Part shown: positions 29,163-40,034 of the stretch, in pieces
Layout of the letters: every line of letters begins with the position of its first letter
Numbering within the stretch: the first letter of the stretch is position 1
The notes under the pieces: generated by a model
Database searches by the model: none
What the model was told of the DNA's origin: nothing
Seen by the model: the letters and a program-made list of their open reading frames with translations, nothing else
NCBI RefSeq assembly: GCF_004514475.2
Contig: NZ_MYFO02000011.1
Coordinates: forward strand, 115,795 to 179,794
DNA: 64,000 nt
From: Paenibacillus athensensis
GTDB lineage: Bacteria > Bacillota > Bacilli > Paenibacillales > NBRC-103111
Direction of reading: 5' to 3'
Position numbers and translations under genes: made by a program

Positions 29163-30023
29163 TTAGCCTTGTGCGTTCGCGCCGGCAACGATCTCGGAAA
29201 TTTCTTGCGTAATGGATGCTTGACGCGCGCGGTTGTATGCCAAGGTATAAGCATTGATCATCTTCGTGGCATTTTTCGTTGCGCTGCCCATTGCGGTCAT
29301 ACGGGCGCCGAACTCGCTGGCCTTGCCTTCAAGCAAGGCGCTGTAAATCAGCGTCTCCGCGTACTTAGGAAGCAGAACCTCAAGCACCCCTTCCGCCGAC
29401 GGCTCATATTCATAGCTGGTCGTTTGCGCCGTGGCTGTTACCTCTTCGAGCGGAAGCAGGCGTTTTTCCACCGGCGTTTGCGAAATGGCGTTGTTGAACT
29501 GGTTGTATACCAGATACAGCTCGTCGTACGTGCCGTTCTCAAAGTTTTTGACGGCCGACGCAGCGATACTTTTGATATCTGCAAAACTTGGAGCGTCGCC
29601 GATATTCGTCACTTCCTCGACAATCGGAAGATTCCGTTTGCGGAAGAAATCTCTGCCTTTACGGCCGATGACGAAAATTCCGTACTCGGCGGTCGATTTA
29701 TGCTTCGCATTGATCGTACCGAGCACCTTCCGCAGCAGGTTGGAGTTGTAGCCCCCGGCCAGACCGCGGTCGGACGTGATCACGAGGTACGCCGTTCTTT
29801 TGATCTCGCGGGATTGCAGCATCGGGTGTTTGATGTTCTTGCTGCCTGCCGCGATGCTGGCAATCACTTCTTTCATCTTGTCTGCGTAGGGACGGGAAGC
29901 TTCCGCTTTCTCCTGTGCCTTCCGCAGATTCGACGCGGCGATCATCTCGAACGCTTTCGTGATCTGCTTCGTGTTTTGCGTACTCTTGATTTGGCGCTTA
30001 ATTTCGCGCATTCCTTTGGCCAA
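29163..30023 (-). CDS. atpG: F1Fo ATP synthase subunit gamma
   Basis: Central rotor shaft, 286 residues, with the N-terminal coiled coil GMREIKRQIKSTQNTKQITK, ITSDRGLAGGYNSNL and the C-terminal helix ITQEISEIVAGA. The open frame continues upstream to 30185 through hairpin-rich DNA, but TTG at 30023 with GAGGTGG 8 bases upstream gives MAKGMREIKRQI, the canonical start. The 180 bp upstream contain the 40-bp tandem hairpin repeat described separately. Confidence 0.95.
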   Translation of the reverse strand: MAKGMREIKRQIKSTQNTKQITKAFEMIAASNLRKAQEKAEASRPYADKMKEVIASIAAGSKNIKHPMLQSREIKRTAYLVITSDRGLAGGYNSNLLRKVLGTINAKHKSTAEYGIFVIGRKGRDFFRKRNLPIVEEVTNIGDAPSFADIKSIAASAVKNFENGTYDELYLVYNQFNNAISQTPVEKRLLPLEEVTATAQTTSYEYEPSAEGVLEVLLPKYAETLIYSALLEGKASEFGARMTAMGSATKNATKMINAYTLAYNRARQASITQEISEIVAGANAQG

Positions 30024-30040
30024 CTGTTTCACCACCTCAG

Positions 30041-30120
30041 AGCTTTGCGTTAGCAAAGCTTTCTTCGTAAGCATAAGCCGAGCTTTTCGTGAGAAAAGCT
30101 TTCTTAGAAAGCATACACGT
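30041..30120. repeat. Two tandem 40-bp hairpin units between atpA and atpG
   Basis: Units 30041-30080 and 30081-30120 are about 75% identical. Each opens with a perfect 8-bp inverted repeat (AGCTTTGC-GTTA-GCAAAGCT and AGCTTTTC-GTGA-GAAAAGCT) that overlaps a second hairpin (GCTT..AAGC, and the perfect GCTTTC-TTA-GAAAGC). A further GC-rich inverted repeat follows at 30144-30179. The mRNA leader of atpG is therefore highly structured. Confidence 0.8.
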
Positions 30121-30204
30121 TTCTTATGAAAAATCCGCCGCAACGGCAGGAGCGCAAGACCAGCTCGAAGCTCCCGCCGCCGCATATGCGGAAATCAGTC
30201 AAGG

Positions 30205-31725
<1,521 letters not shown>

Positions 31726-31737
31726 TCACCCCTATTC

Positions 31738-32286
31738 TTACAATGCTTGAGCTTGATTTAACGATTTGGCGAGACGGTTCAAACGGCCTGCCAAGCTTCC
31801 GTCGTACAAACGGTCGCCGATGCGCACTTGAATGCCGCCCAAAAGGCTCGGCTCAATGACAACACTCGTGCGAATCGTCTTTCCGGTAATTTTGCTGAAA
31901 TGCGCGGCGATATCCGCTAGTTGGGCGTCCGACAGCGCAGTTGGTGTGTACACCGTAGCTGTGGCTTGGCCCAAAGCTTCGTTCGCAATTTTTTCGTAAT
32001 CGGTAACCAACGCTTGAATGATGGCTTCCCGTCCTCTATCGATCAGAATCCGCAGCGTGTTCCACACCGGCTCGGCTACTTTGCCTTCAAAAATCTGCTT
32101 CAGCAGATCCGTTTTGACGGATGCGCCGATGCTCGGATGATTCAGGAACTTCTGCAAATCCGCATTGTCCCTAATCGCACTTACGACAGATTTCAGCTCT
32201 TCTTCGACCTGGGAAACGATGTTCCGCTCCTGGGCCACTTCAAAAAGAGCGCGGGCATAACGCTTCGCTACGACGATGTCACTCAT
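31738..32286 (-). CDS. atpH: F1Fo ATP synthase subunit delta
   Basis: Peripheral stalk subunit joining F1 to the b dimer, 182 residues. N-terminal helical bundle (VAKRYARALFEVAQERN) and the C-terminal signature SLLGGIQVRIGDRLYDGSL are present. GTAGGAGGCAAC precedes the ATG, and the start overlaps atpF by 4 bp. Confidence 0.95.
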   Translation of the reverse strand: MSDIVVAKRYARALFEVAQERNIVSQVEEELKSVVSAIRDNADLQKFLNHPSIGASVKTDLLKQIFEGKVAEPVWNTLRILIDRGREAIIQALVTDYEKIANEALGQATATVYTPTALSDAQLADIAAHFSKITGKTIRTSVVIEPSLLGGIQVRIGDRLYDGSLAGRLNRLAKSLNQAQAL

Positions 32287-32768
32287 ACGTTGCCTCCTAC
32301 CTCTTTGAGGTAGTGCTGAACGAGCTCTTCCTGCGACTTCTCATCGATTTGTTTCTCGATAATTTTCGAAGCAATCAGGACGGACATCGCGCCAACCTGG
32401 CTGCGCAGCGCAGCGACAGCTTTGTTTTTCTCGCTCTCGATATCTTTGAGCGCTTCTTCTTTTTGACGGCCGGCTTCTGCACGAGCAGCCTGAATGATTT
32501 CTTCCGCCTGTTTGGAGCTCGTTTGTTTCGCTTGCTCGATAATGTCGTAAGCTTCCTTACGAGCTTGTTGAAGAGCTTGCTTCTGCTCCTCTAACAGTTG
32601 TTCGGCTTGCTTGCGGCTTGCTTCCGCATTGTTGATTTGATCCTTCACCAGCTGTCTGCGTTTTTCCATAATGCCGAACAGCGGGCCGAACGCAAACTTT
32701 TGCAGCAATGCGTACAGAATCAAAAACGATACGATCTGTATAAAAAACGTGGACCATTCGATATGCAA
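32283..32768 (-). CDS. atpF: F1Fo ATP synthase subunit b
   Basis: Peripheral stalk: one N-terminal span (about residues 6-25) and a long charged coiled coil (KQAEQLLEEQKQALQQARKE and following). 161 residues, a single b-type gene with no b-prime partner. TTG start with AGGGAGTGA upstream. Confidence 0.95.
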   Translation of the reverse strand: MHIEWSTFFIQIVSFLILYALLQKFAFGPLFGIMEKRRQLVKDQINNAEASRKQAEQLLEEQKQALQQARKEAYDIIEQAKQTSSKQAEEIIQAARAEAGRQKEEALKDIESEKNKAVAALRSQVGAMSVLIASKIIEKQIDEKSQEELVQHYLKEVGGNV

Positions 32769-32844
32769 GTAACGTCACTCCCTTCTGTTAACGTAGGCAA
32801 AACGAAGGCGTGGAGGCTATAAGTCCTCCGCGCCGGACGATTTA

Positions 32845-33099
<255 letters not shown>

Positions 33100-33142
33100 T
33101 TATTGGAATTGACTCGAGACTACCCGAGGTAAGTCTTGCTGC

Positions 33143-33850
33143 TTAGTGCTCTTCCTCGTGAACGAGGGTTTGCGAGATATAAACCATTGTCAGCATCGTG
33201 AAGACGAAGGCCTGAATCGCGCCTACGAACACACTGAAGCCCTGCCAAACAGCGAGTGGCGCAAATCCATACCAGCCTGCTCCCAAAATGACAGAAATCA
33301 TAATTTCACCGGCGTAAATGTTACCGTATAGACGGAAAGCGAGTGTCAGCGGCTTCGAGACCACTTCAATCAAATGAAGGATCAGCATTGCGCCTTTATA
33401 CTCAAAGTAATGTGCGAAATAATGCTTCGTGTTGCGCGTAATCCCCAAGTAATGGCTGAGGAAAATGACGATGACCGTCAGCGCTCCGGTTACAGCGATA
33501 TCGGCCGTTGGCGATTTCCACCAAGCCACGTGGTCTTCCGTCACAACGGAGAAAGGAAGCCCAAGCATATTGCCGACAAAAATGTACATGATGAGCGTAA
33601 GGCCCAATGCGATGAATCCTTTGCCGTGCTTGGAGCCGATTGTGCTGCCGATAATGCCTTCAACGAACTCAACAGTCCATTCCATGAAGTTCTGCAGCTT
33701 GGACGGAGTTGCAACTGAAATCTTTCTGGCTCCCGAAATCGCAAGAATCAGCACGATGATGCTGGTAATGCCGATCATCAGCAGCGCAGCCAGGTCCAGA
33801 TGAATCCCGAACAATTCATACCCTGGTGCATGATGTTCCATGTTTTCCAT
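33143..33850 (-). CDS. atpB: F1Fo ATP synthase subunit a
   Basis: Stator half-channel subunit, 235 residues and five or six spans. The essential Arg is in the region SKPLTLAFRLYGNIYAGE, and HYFEYKGAMLILHLIEVVSK is typical. The frame can be opened at a TTG at 33865, but the ATG at 33850 follows AAAGGGGTGAAA and is preferred. Confidence 0.95.
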   Translation of the reverse strand: MENMEHHAPGYELFGIHLDLAALLMIGITSIIVLILAISGARKISVATPSKLQNFMEWTVEFVEGIIGSTIGSKHGKGFIALGLTLIMYIFVGNMLGLPFSVVTEDHVAWWKSPTADIAVTGALTVIVIFLSHYLGITRNTKHYFAHYFEYKGAMLILHLIEVVSKPLTLAFRLYGNIYAGEIMISVILGAGWYGFAPLAVWQGFSVFVGAIQAFVFTMLTMVYISQTLVHEEEH

Positions 33851-33874
33851 TTTCACCCCTTTCAACAGATGGAA

Positions 33875-34255
33875 TTACTTCTTGGACTTTCTAATAGAAA
33901 GAATACCCAATACGATTGTTGCCAATTGAGCGAAAAAGTATCCGGCAATTGTGGTGGAAAGCGCAATATGCTGCGGATACCGGACCGCAACGATGGCTGC
34001 CAGGGCCGCGATTGCCGCTCTGGTGAGAAAGCCCAAACTGCCTTTACGGGGAGTCTTTTCGATGACGGCATCGGCAAACCGGGTCACTTTCCAGGCCAGA
34101 AACCTTGCATTGATCATGCTGACGATGGAACCCAACATCAATCCGGCCGAGTAAGGTCTGTAATCAACCAGCAAAGCCCACGCTACCAAACAAAAAGACA
34201 AGAAGAAGAGAAACACATTTTGAACCGTTTTCAGATGGGCTGAAAAATCATCCAT
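33875..34255 (-). CDS. atpI: ATP synthase subunit I (AtpI)
   Basis: A 126-residue protein with four predicted spans. It belongs to the AtpI type that assists c-ring assembly and perhaps Mg2+ supply. It is 24 bp upstream of atpB. Its ATG overlaps the stop of the preceding gene by one base (TAATG), which implies coupled translation. Confidence 0.85.
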   Translation of the reverse strand: MDDFSAHLKTVQNVFLFFLSFCLVAWALLVDYRPYSAGLMLGSIVSMINARFLAWKVTRFADAVIEKTPRKGSLGFLTRAAIAALAAIVAVRYPQHIALSTTIAGYFFAQLATIVLGILSIRKSKK

Positions 34256-34476
34256 TATAGCCCTCCGTACTGCTTAATCATGAAGTAGATACTGACGATC
34301 GAGGCTGCAAGCCCGAGCAGGAACCCGCCCAGCACCCAAAACGTCCCGCCCAGCGTGTGACTCAGCCAGTCGCCAAAATAATAGCCAGCCAGCAAGCACA
34401 CAACAAGATCGACGCCGATCGCACTGGTCAAAGCTGCGGCACGCCACGGATTATCCTTGGGATTTGGCTCTTTCAT
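34255..34476 (-). CDS. atpZ: AtpZ/AtpI-family small membrane protein
   Basis: First gene of the atp operon: 73 residues with two spans (about 13-33 and 43-65) and the family pattern GYYFGDWLSHTLGG. AtpZ works with AtpI as a Mg2+/Ca2+ channel or assembly factor in some bacteria. The ATG at 34476 has AGGAGGG 7 bases upstream; the frame itself is open to 34500. Confidence 0.8.
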   Translation of the reverse strand: MKEPNPKDNPWRAAALTSAIGVDLVVCLLAGYYFGDWLSHTLGGTFWVLGGFLLGLAASIVSIYFMIKQYGGL

Positions 34477-34571
34477 CGGTACCCTCCTAAGAATCCTCAT
34501 TTATTGTATCGAAGCGATGCAAGGTTTGTCAATTGAAGTCGCATGAAACGTTCGCTCGCCGGGAACGCCTT

Positions 34572-34594
34572 AAACCCTTACGGCTCAAGGGTTT
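34572..34594. terminator. Inverted repeat after wecB/mnaA, weak terminator candidate
   Basis: AAACCCTT and AAGGGTTT form an 8-bp perfect stem with a 7-base loop, 57 bp after the wecB stop and 96 bp before atpZ. No real T-run follows on the minus strand, so termination is uncertain. Confidence 0.35.
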
Positions 34595-34650
34595 CCCGAT
34601 TCGCAAACCGAACAGTAGAACTGTACGCTGTAGCGTTTGTCATGATTTTG

Positions 34651-35793
34651 TCACGGATGAAACGGCACCGGGCGTTCCGGGGAGCGACCAAAGTGATGGA
34701 GAATCGCCTGCACGATCCGTTGCGAGGCTTGACCGTCGCCGTAAGGGTTCGCCGATTGGCTCATCCGGGCATACAACTGCTCGTCCGACAGCAGCGCGCG
34801 CGTTCTTGTATACACCGCTTCCTCGTCCGTGCCGACCAGCTCCAGTGTTCCCGCTTCGATGCCTTCAGGCCGCTCCGTCGTGTCGCGCAGCACGAGCACC
34901 GGCACGCCAAACGAAGGCGCTTCCTCCTGCAAACCGCCGGAGTCGGTCAGAATCATGTGCGCATGCGGATAGAAGTTGTGCAGCTCGAATACGTCCAGTG
35001 GATCGACCAGCTTGATGCGCGGGTGATCGCCGAGAATTTCATAAGCCGGCTCGCGAACCGCCGGACTCAAATGCACCGGATACACAATCGCGATGTCTTC
35101 GAATTCGTCGGCGATGCGGCGCACAGCGCGGAAAATCTGACGATGCGGCTCGCCCTGCGCCTCGCGTCGGTGCGCCGTCATCAGAATCAGGCGGCGTCCT
35201 GCCGCCCAATCGAGCAGCGGATGATTGAAATCCTCGCGAATCGTATATTGAAACACGTCCGTTACTGTATTGCCCGTAACGTAAATCTGCGGCTCCGACT
35301 TGTTCTCCTTGCGCAGATTGGCAGCCGACCAGTCCGTCGGCGCAAAATGCAGATCGGACAACACGCCCGTGAGCTGACGGTTCATTTCCTCCGGATAGGG
35401 CGACAGCTTGTTCCAGGTGCGCAGGCCCGCTTCGACATGGCCGACCTGAATCTGCTGCAGGAATGCCGCATAGCTGGCGACAAACGTAGTCAGCGTATCG
35501 CCATGCACCAGAATCAAATCGGGCTGGGCTTCGCGGAACACCGGCTCCAGACCCTGCAGCACGCGGATCGTAATTTCATTTAACGTCTGACGGTCCTTCA
35601 TGACATTCAGATCAAAGTCGGGTTTGATTTGAAAAATATCGAGCACCTGGTCCAGCATCTGCCGGTGCTGCGCCGTTACGCATACGAGCGATTCAATCTG
35701 CTCGGGATGCTTCTGCAGCTCCAGAATCAGCGGAGCCATCTTAATAGCTTCGGGTCTTGTGCCAAAAATCGTAATTACCTTCAAGCGTTTCAT
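34651..35793 (-). CDS. mnaA: UDP-N-acetylglucosamine 2-epimerase (non-hydrolysing)
   Basis: Interconverts UDP-GlcNAc and UDP-ManNAc, the ManNAc donor for teichoic acid linkage units and for the secondary wall polymer of SLH-bearing Bacillales. 380 residues, with FGTRPEAIKMAPL, VHGDTLTTF, GHVEAGLRTW, VTGNTVTDV and TDSGGLQEEAPSFG, all typical of WecB/MnaA. Its product would supply the polymer that CsaB modifies. It follows upp by 18 bp, the same neighbourhood as B. subtilis upp-mnaA-atp. Confidence 0.94.
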   Translation of the reverse strand: MKRLKVITIFGTRPEAIKMAPLILELQKHPEQIESLVCVTAQHRQMLDQVLDIFQIKPDFDLNVMKDRQTLNEITIRVLQGLEPVFREAQPDLILVHGDTLTTFVASYAAFLQQIQVGHVEAGLRTWNKLSPYPEEMNRQLTGVLSDLHFAPTDWSAANLRKENKSEPQIYVTGNTVTDVFQYTIREDFNHPLLDWAAGRRLILMTAHRREAQGEPHRQIFRAVRRIADEFEDIAIVYPVHLSPAVREPAYEILGDHPRIKLVDPLDVFELHNFYPHAHMILTDSGGLQEEAPSFGVPVLVLRDTTERPEGIEAGTLELVGTDEEAVYTRTRALLSDEQLYARMSQSANPYGDGQASQRIVQAILHHFGRSPERPVPFHP

Positions 35794-35811
35794 GGAGTTC
35801 CTGCCCTCTCT

Positions 35812-36444
35812 TTATTTCGTACCGAACAGCCGGTCGCCGGCATCGCCGAGCCCAGGCACAATATAGCCGTGATCATTCAAATAATCGTCAACAGCCGCCA
35901 CATAAATATCGACATTCGGATGCGCTTCCTGCACCGCCTTGATGCCCTCGGGCGCAGCGATCAGACACATCAGCTTGATTTGCTGACAGCCCCGGCGCTT
36001 GAGCACATCAATCGCGGCATTGGCCGAGCCGCCAGTAGCCAGCATCGGATCAATCACAATCAGCTCCCGCTCCTGCACATCCGTCGGCAGCTTCACATAA
36101 TATTCCACCGGCTGCAGCGTCTCCGGGTCGCGATACAGCCCGATATGGCCGACCTTAGCCGCAGGAATCAGCTTCAACACACCGTCAACCATGCCCAGAC
36201 CGGCACGCAGAATCGGAATCAAGCCGAGCATCCGGCCGGAAATAATGCGGCAATCGGCAGTTGTGACCGGCGTCTTCACCGTTGTATGCGTAAGAGGAAT
36301 ATCCCGGGTAATCTCATACGCCATAAGCGTCGCCACTTCATCGACAAGCTCCCGGAAATCCTTCGTTTTCGTATGCTCATCCCGGATGTAAGTCAACTTA
36401 TGCTGGATTAACGGATGATCGCAGATAAATACTTTCCCCATCAT
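35812..36444 (-). CDS. upp: Uracil phosphoribosyltransferase
   Basis: Pyrimidine salvage: uracil plus PRPP to UMP. 210 residues with the PRPP loop [16 protein letters not shown] and the C-terminal uracil loop [24 protein letters not shown] lies ahead of two tandem ATGs (36444, 36441). Located between glyA and mnaA as in many Bacillales. Confidence 0.96.
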   Translation of the reverse strand: MMGKVFICDHPLIQHKLTYIRDEHTKTKDFRELVDEVATLMAYEITRDIPLTHTTVKTPVTTADCRIISGRMLGLIPILRAGLGMVDGVLKLIPAAKVGHIGLYRDPETLQPVEYYVKLPTDVQERELIVIDPMLATGGSANAAIDVLKRRGCQQIKLMCLIAAPEGIKAVQEAHPNVDIYVAAVDDYLNDHGYIVPGLGDAGDRLFGTK

Positions 36445-36565
36445 GATTCCCCCTCATGGACTTGGCAAAATCAACCTGCCTTACCGAAACAAGCCTTGTC
36501 CATTATATCATATGTTATCCAAGTTGACTTCCCTGTAAAACGAAGAAAAAGTCGATAAACCTCGC

Positions 36566-36602
36566 AAAAAAGGGATTGAACAGAAGTCCTGATCAATCCC
36601 TT
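36566..36602 (-). terminator. Rho-independent terminator after glyA
   Basis: Minus-strand perfect 10-bp stem AAGGGATTGA / TCAATCCCTT followed by TTTT, 43 bp after the glyA stop codon. Confidence 0.92.
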
Positions 36603-36644
36603 GCTTGTATAAAGAGCTATGTCAAATCAGCCGATCACTTACAC

Positions 36645-37895
36645 CTAGTAAGACAGGCCCGGATACAGCGGGTATTGCGCCGTCAGATCCTTCACCATGC
36701 CGCGAGCGCGCTCCAGCGCCGCTTCGTCCTTCGGATTTTTGAGCGTCAGTGCGATCACTTGCGCAATCGTCTTCATCGCTTCTTCACCCATGCCGCGGGA
36801 AGTCACCGCAGGCGTACCCAGACGAACACCGCTCGTGATAAAAGGACTGGTCGGGTCGAAAGGAATCGCGTTTTTGTTCGCGGTAATGCCCACTTCGTCC
36901 AACACGTGCTCGGCATCCTTGCCGGTGATGTTCAGGCTGCGCAGATCCACCAGCATCAGGTGATTGTCCGTACCGCCGGACACCAGGTTGATGCCTTCGG
37001 CTTGCAGAGCGGACGCCAGAACTTGCGCGTTGTTTACCACGTTTTGCGCGTAGGACTTGAATTCAGGCTGCAGCGCTTCGCCGAAGGAAACGGCTTTAGC
37101 CGCGATCGTGTGCATCAAAGGACCGCCTTGGGAGCCAGGGAATACGGCTTTATCAATCGCTGCCGCCCAAGCTTTGCGAGTCAAAATCATGCCGCCGCGC
37201 GGACCGCGAAGCGTTTTGTGCGTCGTCGTCGTCACGAAATGAGCATGCGGAACCGGATTCGGATGCAGACCGGCAGCCACCAGACCGGCGATATGCGCCA
37301 TATCAACCATGAACAGCGCGCCTACATCGTTAGCAATGGAAGCGAGAGCTTCAAAATCGATCGTGCGCGGGTACGCACTGGCACCGGCGACGAGCATACG
37401 AGGCTTATGTTTAAAAGCGAGCTTGCGCACTTCTTCGTAATCGATGCGGAAATCTTTTTCGCTTACGCCGTAAGCAACGAAGTTGTAAAGAAGGCCGGAA
37501 GCGTTCACCGGGCTGCCGTGCGTCAAGTGACCGCCGTGCGCCAGGTTCATGCCCAGCACCGTATCGCCAGGATTCAACGCCGCCAGATAGACGGCCATGT
37601 TCGCTTGCGCGCCGGAATGCGGCTGCACGTTGGCGTGCTCAGCGCCGAATAGCTCCTTCGCGCGGTCGCGAGCGATATCTTCCACGATATCGACATATTC
37701 GCAGCCGCCGTAATATCTTTTGCCCGGATAGCCTTCTGCATATTTGTTGGTCAGCACAGTACCCATAGCTTCCAGCACGGCTTGGCTGACAATGTTCTCG
37801 GAAGCGATCAGCTCGATTTTGTCGCGTTGACGGCCGAGCTCCAGGTTCATGGCTTCTACAATTTTCGGGTCCTGCTTGCTCAAAAACTGTGTCAT
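36645..37895 (-). CDS. glyA: Serine hydroxymethyltransferase
   Basis: PLP enzyme converting serine and tetrahydrofolate to glycine and methylene-THF. 416 residues: [26 protein letters not shown], and the Schiff-base lysine in [14 protein letters not shown] (about residue 229). The frame is open to 38066, but ATG at 37895 with GGGGAGGAA gives [16 protein letters not shown], the family start. Confidence 0.96.
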   Translation of the reverse strand: MTQFLSKQDPKIVEAMNLELGRQRDKIELIASENIVSQAVLEAMGTVLTNKYAEGYPGKRYYGGCEYVDIVEDIARDRAKELFGAEHANVQPHSGAQANMAVYLAALNPGDTVLGMNLAHGGHLTHGSPVNASGLLYNFVAYGVSEKDFRIDYEEVRKLAFKHKPRMLVAGASAYPRTIDFEALASIANDVGALFMVDMAHIAGLVAAGLHPNPVPHAHFVTTTTHKTLRGPRGGMILTRKAWAAAIDKAVFPGSQGGPLMHTIAAKAVSFGEALQPEFKSYAQNVVNNAQVLASALQAEGINLVSGGTDNHLMLVDLRSLNITGKDAEHVLDEVGITANKNAIPFDPTSPFITSGVRLGTPAVTSRGMGEEAMKTIAQVIALTLKNPKDEAALERARGMVKDLTAQYPLYPGLSY

Positions 37896-37947
37896 CGTTG
37901 GTTCCTCCCCAATTGATCCATTATAGTTATGCTGCAAGGTCTTTGAT

Positions 37948-38559
37948 TCAACAATCGGCGTTCTCCGAAGCCGTTCCGTACTTTCGGGCCGCCTCTTCCT
38001 CTGTATACACCGCTCTCGCGCCGCCGACCAGCTTGGGCCGGGCAAACGCCATCGTGACACGCGCATGGCCGATGTCCCGCACCGGCGGGCGTACAGGGAC
38101 GGCTACCCGCTTCAGATGCATGCCGATCAGCGTGCTGCCGATATCCATTCCCGCCTGCGCTTGCACGGCTTCGACTACCGCCGGCTGCGCAAAATGCCGA
38201 TACGCATAAGCCGCCATCGCGCCGCCCGCTTTGGGTACCGGGATGACCGATACCGGCTCCAGCCCGAACAGCTGCAGCGTCTCTTCCTCCACAACCAGCG
38301 CGCGGTTCAAATGCTCGCAGCATTGGAACGCCAGATGCAGCCCGTGCTCACCGGCGACCTTCCGCGCTGCCGCGAAGATCGGCGCTGCCGCATCCAGCGT
38401 GCCGGACGTACCGATCCGCTCCCCGATGATCTCGCTTGTGCTCGTTCCGATCACCAACAGCTGGCCCGACCGCAAATTACCGGCCCGCACCAGCTCGCGC
38501 AAGTTGATTTCTACCGCTTCGCCAATCTCCTCTACCGTCTGTTCCAGCGCTTTGCTCAT
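37948..38559 (-). CDS. ywlG: UPF0340/TIGR01440 family protein (YwlG)
   Basis: 203-residue cytoplasmic protein of unknown function. Recognised by [32 protein letters not shown] and [12 protein letters not shown], and by its place between rpiB and glyA, as in B. subtilis. The conserved Cys-Cys-Glu-His and Glu residues suggest an active or metal site, but no activity is known to me. GGAGGCG precedes the ATG. Confidence 0.85.
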   Translation of the reverse strand: MSKALEQTVEEIGEAVEINLRELVRAGNLRSGQLLVIGTSTSEIIGERIGTSGTLDAAAPIFAAARKVAGEHGLHLAFQCCEHLNRALVVEEETLQLFGLEPVSVIPVPKAGGAMAAYAYRHFAQPAVVEAVQAQAGMDIGSTLIGMHLKRVAVPVRPPVRDIGHARVTMAFARPKLVGGARAVYTEEEAARKYGTASENADC

Positions 38560-38577
38560 AGCCGGCGCCTCCGCTCG

Positions 38578-39036
38578 TTACGGATGAAGCGTGAAGCGGT
38601 CTTCGAGTTCCTTGATTTTGCCGACCCGGTTCTGGTGGCGCGGGCCTTCGCTGAATTCCGTCCCCAGCCAAATGCTCACGATCTCCTGCGCAACGCCGGG
38701 ACCGATCACACGTTCGCCCATCGCCAGTACGTTCGAGTCATTGTGCTCGCGGGTGGCTTTGGCAGAGAACAGGTCGTGCACCAAGGCGCAGCGGATACCC
38801 GGAACCTTGTTGGCGGCAATCGTCATGCCGATGCCCGTGCCGCAAATCAAAATCCCCTTGTCCGCTTCGCCAGCCGTCACCTTCTCGCAAACCGCCAGCG
38901 CATAGTCGGGATAATCGACCGAATCCCCGCAATGGCAGCCCAAATCCTCGACCTGATGGCCCAACGACTCAATAAATGGAATAATGACATCCTTCAAGCG
39001 GTAGCCGGCGTGATCTGCGCCCATAGCAATTTTCAT
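38578..39036 (-). CDS. rpiB: Ribose 5-phosphate isomerase B
   Basis: RpiB/LacAB sugar-phosphate isomerase, 152 residues, with MKIAMGADHAGYRLK, YPDYA, the catalytic-Cys segment GILICGTGIGMTIAANK and the NVLAMGERVIG segment. The frame is open far upstream to 39219, but ATG at 39036 preceded by AAAGGAG is the real start. The 350 bp to the next gene (ywlE) contain one terminator (39100-39139) and otherwise no feature I recognise. Confidence 0.93.
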   Translation of the reverse strand: MKIAMGADHAGYRLKDVIIPFIESLGHQVEDLGCHCGDSVDYPDYALAVCEKVTAGEADKGILICGTGIGMTIAANKVPGIRCALVHDLFSAKATREHNDSNVLAMGERVIGPGVAQEIVSIWLGTEFSEGPRHQNRVGKIKELEDRFTLHP

Positions 39037-39099
39037 CGTGCAACGCTCCTTTACCAGTTGGTTATCGACCCTAGTATACCCCAAAGCCACCGAGCAACG

Positions 39100-39139
39100 A
39101 AAAAAAGAGCAGATCGCGCTCGCAGCGCGTTGCTCTTTT
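39100..39139 (-). terminator. Rho-independent terminator between ywlE and rpiB
   Basis: Minus-strand stem AAGAGCA..TGCTCTT extended by GCGC pairing in the middle, then TTTTTT. It would end transcripts coming from ywlE. Confidence 0.8.
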
Positions 39140-39389
39140 GCCCAGGCGACCGGCCGTATGCCCCGATGCTCCATTGTGGTTGCGCCCACTCGTCGCCAGT
39201 TACACCGAGTCTTGTTCATTAGCTCTATTTTATCGCATTCCCTGCAGACTGTAAAGAGACTTCCGCAGATGAAAAGAGAGGAAGGCTCCGGCGTTCCGCC
39301 TGCGCGAGCGCATTCTTGCGCCAGACATAACGCCGGTGCCAGATAGCAACCGCCTACCGCAAACGCTTGCCGGCCTCTTCCTCACCCTC

Positions 39390-39968
39390 TTACAGCATGC
39401 GCAGCTTGCGAACCAGCTTGTCGAGACTTTGTTCGATCTCGGCCTTCGTCTCCCGGTACGTCTCCAGGGAACCGCCGAACGGATCGGAAATGTCGTAGTC
39501 GGGAATACGCCCTTCCAGCAGCAAAATACGGCTTTGCTCCTCAGCCGTCACCGACTGGGCGAGCGCCCGCTTCACATGCAGCTCACTGGTCAGCCGCTCG
39601 CGCTCGGCGATGGCTTCGAGCACCTGCGGATCGTCCTCTACGTACTCTTTTAACGTATAGCTTTTTTCAACTGCCCCCGGGAACCGCTGCACCAGCGCCC
39701 GCTTGTGTCCGAACGTCATCGTCAGAATCACGTCCGCCCAACGCACATCTTCCTCGCCAATACCTCTGGAAGTCAGTCTCTCCGAGAATCCGGCCTCGCG
39801 CAGCAGCGTCTCGCTGTTCCGCGAAATCGGTCCGCCGTGGGCGGCGGATACTCCGGCCGAGCGAACCTCAGCCGCCAGCCCCTCTTGTTGCAGCTTAATG
39901 CGCAAAAGACCTTCCGCCAAAGGACTGCGGCACGTGTTGCCCGTGCAGACAAAAAGAATGCGCAGCAT
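39390..39968 (-). CDS. ywlE: Low-molecular-weight protein arginine phosphatase (YwlE)
   Basis: Removes phosphate from phospho-arginine on proteins, opposing McsB kinase in the CtsR/ClpCP stress system. 192 residues with the P-loop FVCTGNTCRSP (C8, R14) and the general-acid segment ISDPFGG. Thr at position 12 in place of the Ile/Leu of tyrosine phosphatases is the known determinant for arginine specificity. It is longer than the 150-residue B. subtilis enzyme because of an inserted helical segment (about 125-155). AAGGAGGG lies before the ATG. mcsB is not in the window. Confidence 0.88.
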   Translation of the reverse strand: MLRILFVCTGNTCRSPLAEGLLRIKLQQEGLAAEVRSAGVSAAHGGPISRNSETLLREAGFSERLTSRGIGEEDVRWADVILTMTFGHKRALVQRFPGAVEKSYTLKEYVEDDPQVLEAIAERERLTSELHVKRALAQSVTAEEQSRILLLEGRIPDYDISDPFGGSLETYRETKAEIEQSLDKLVRKLRML

Positions 39969-40034
39969 GAAATCCCTCCTTGTCCGGCGTTACGCCAGCC
40001 ATGAAACTTGGTTATATTCTTCCGTCTTATTGTA

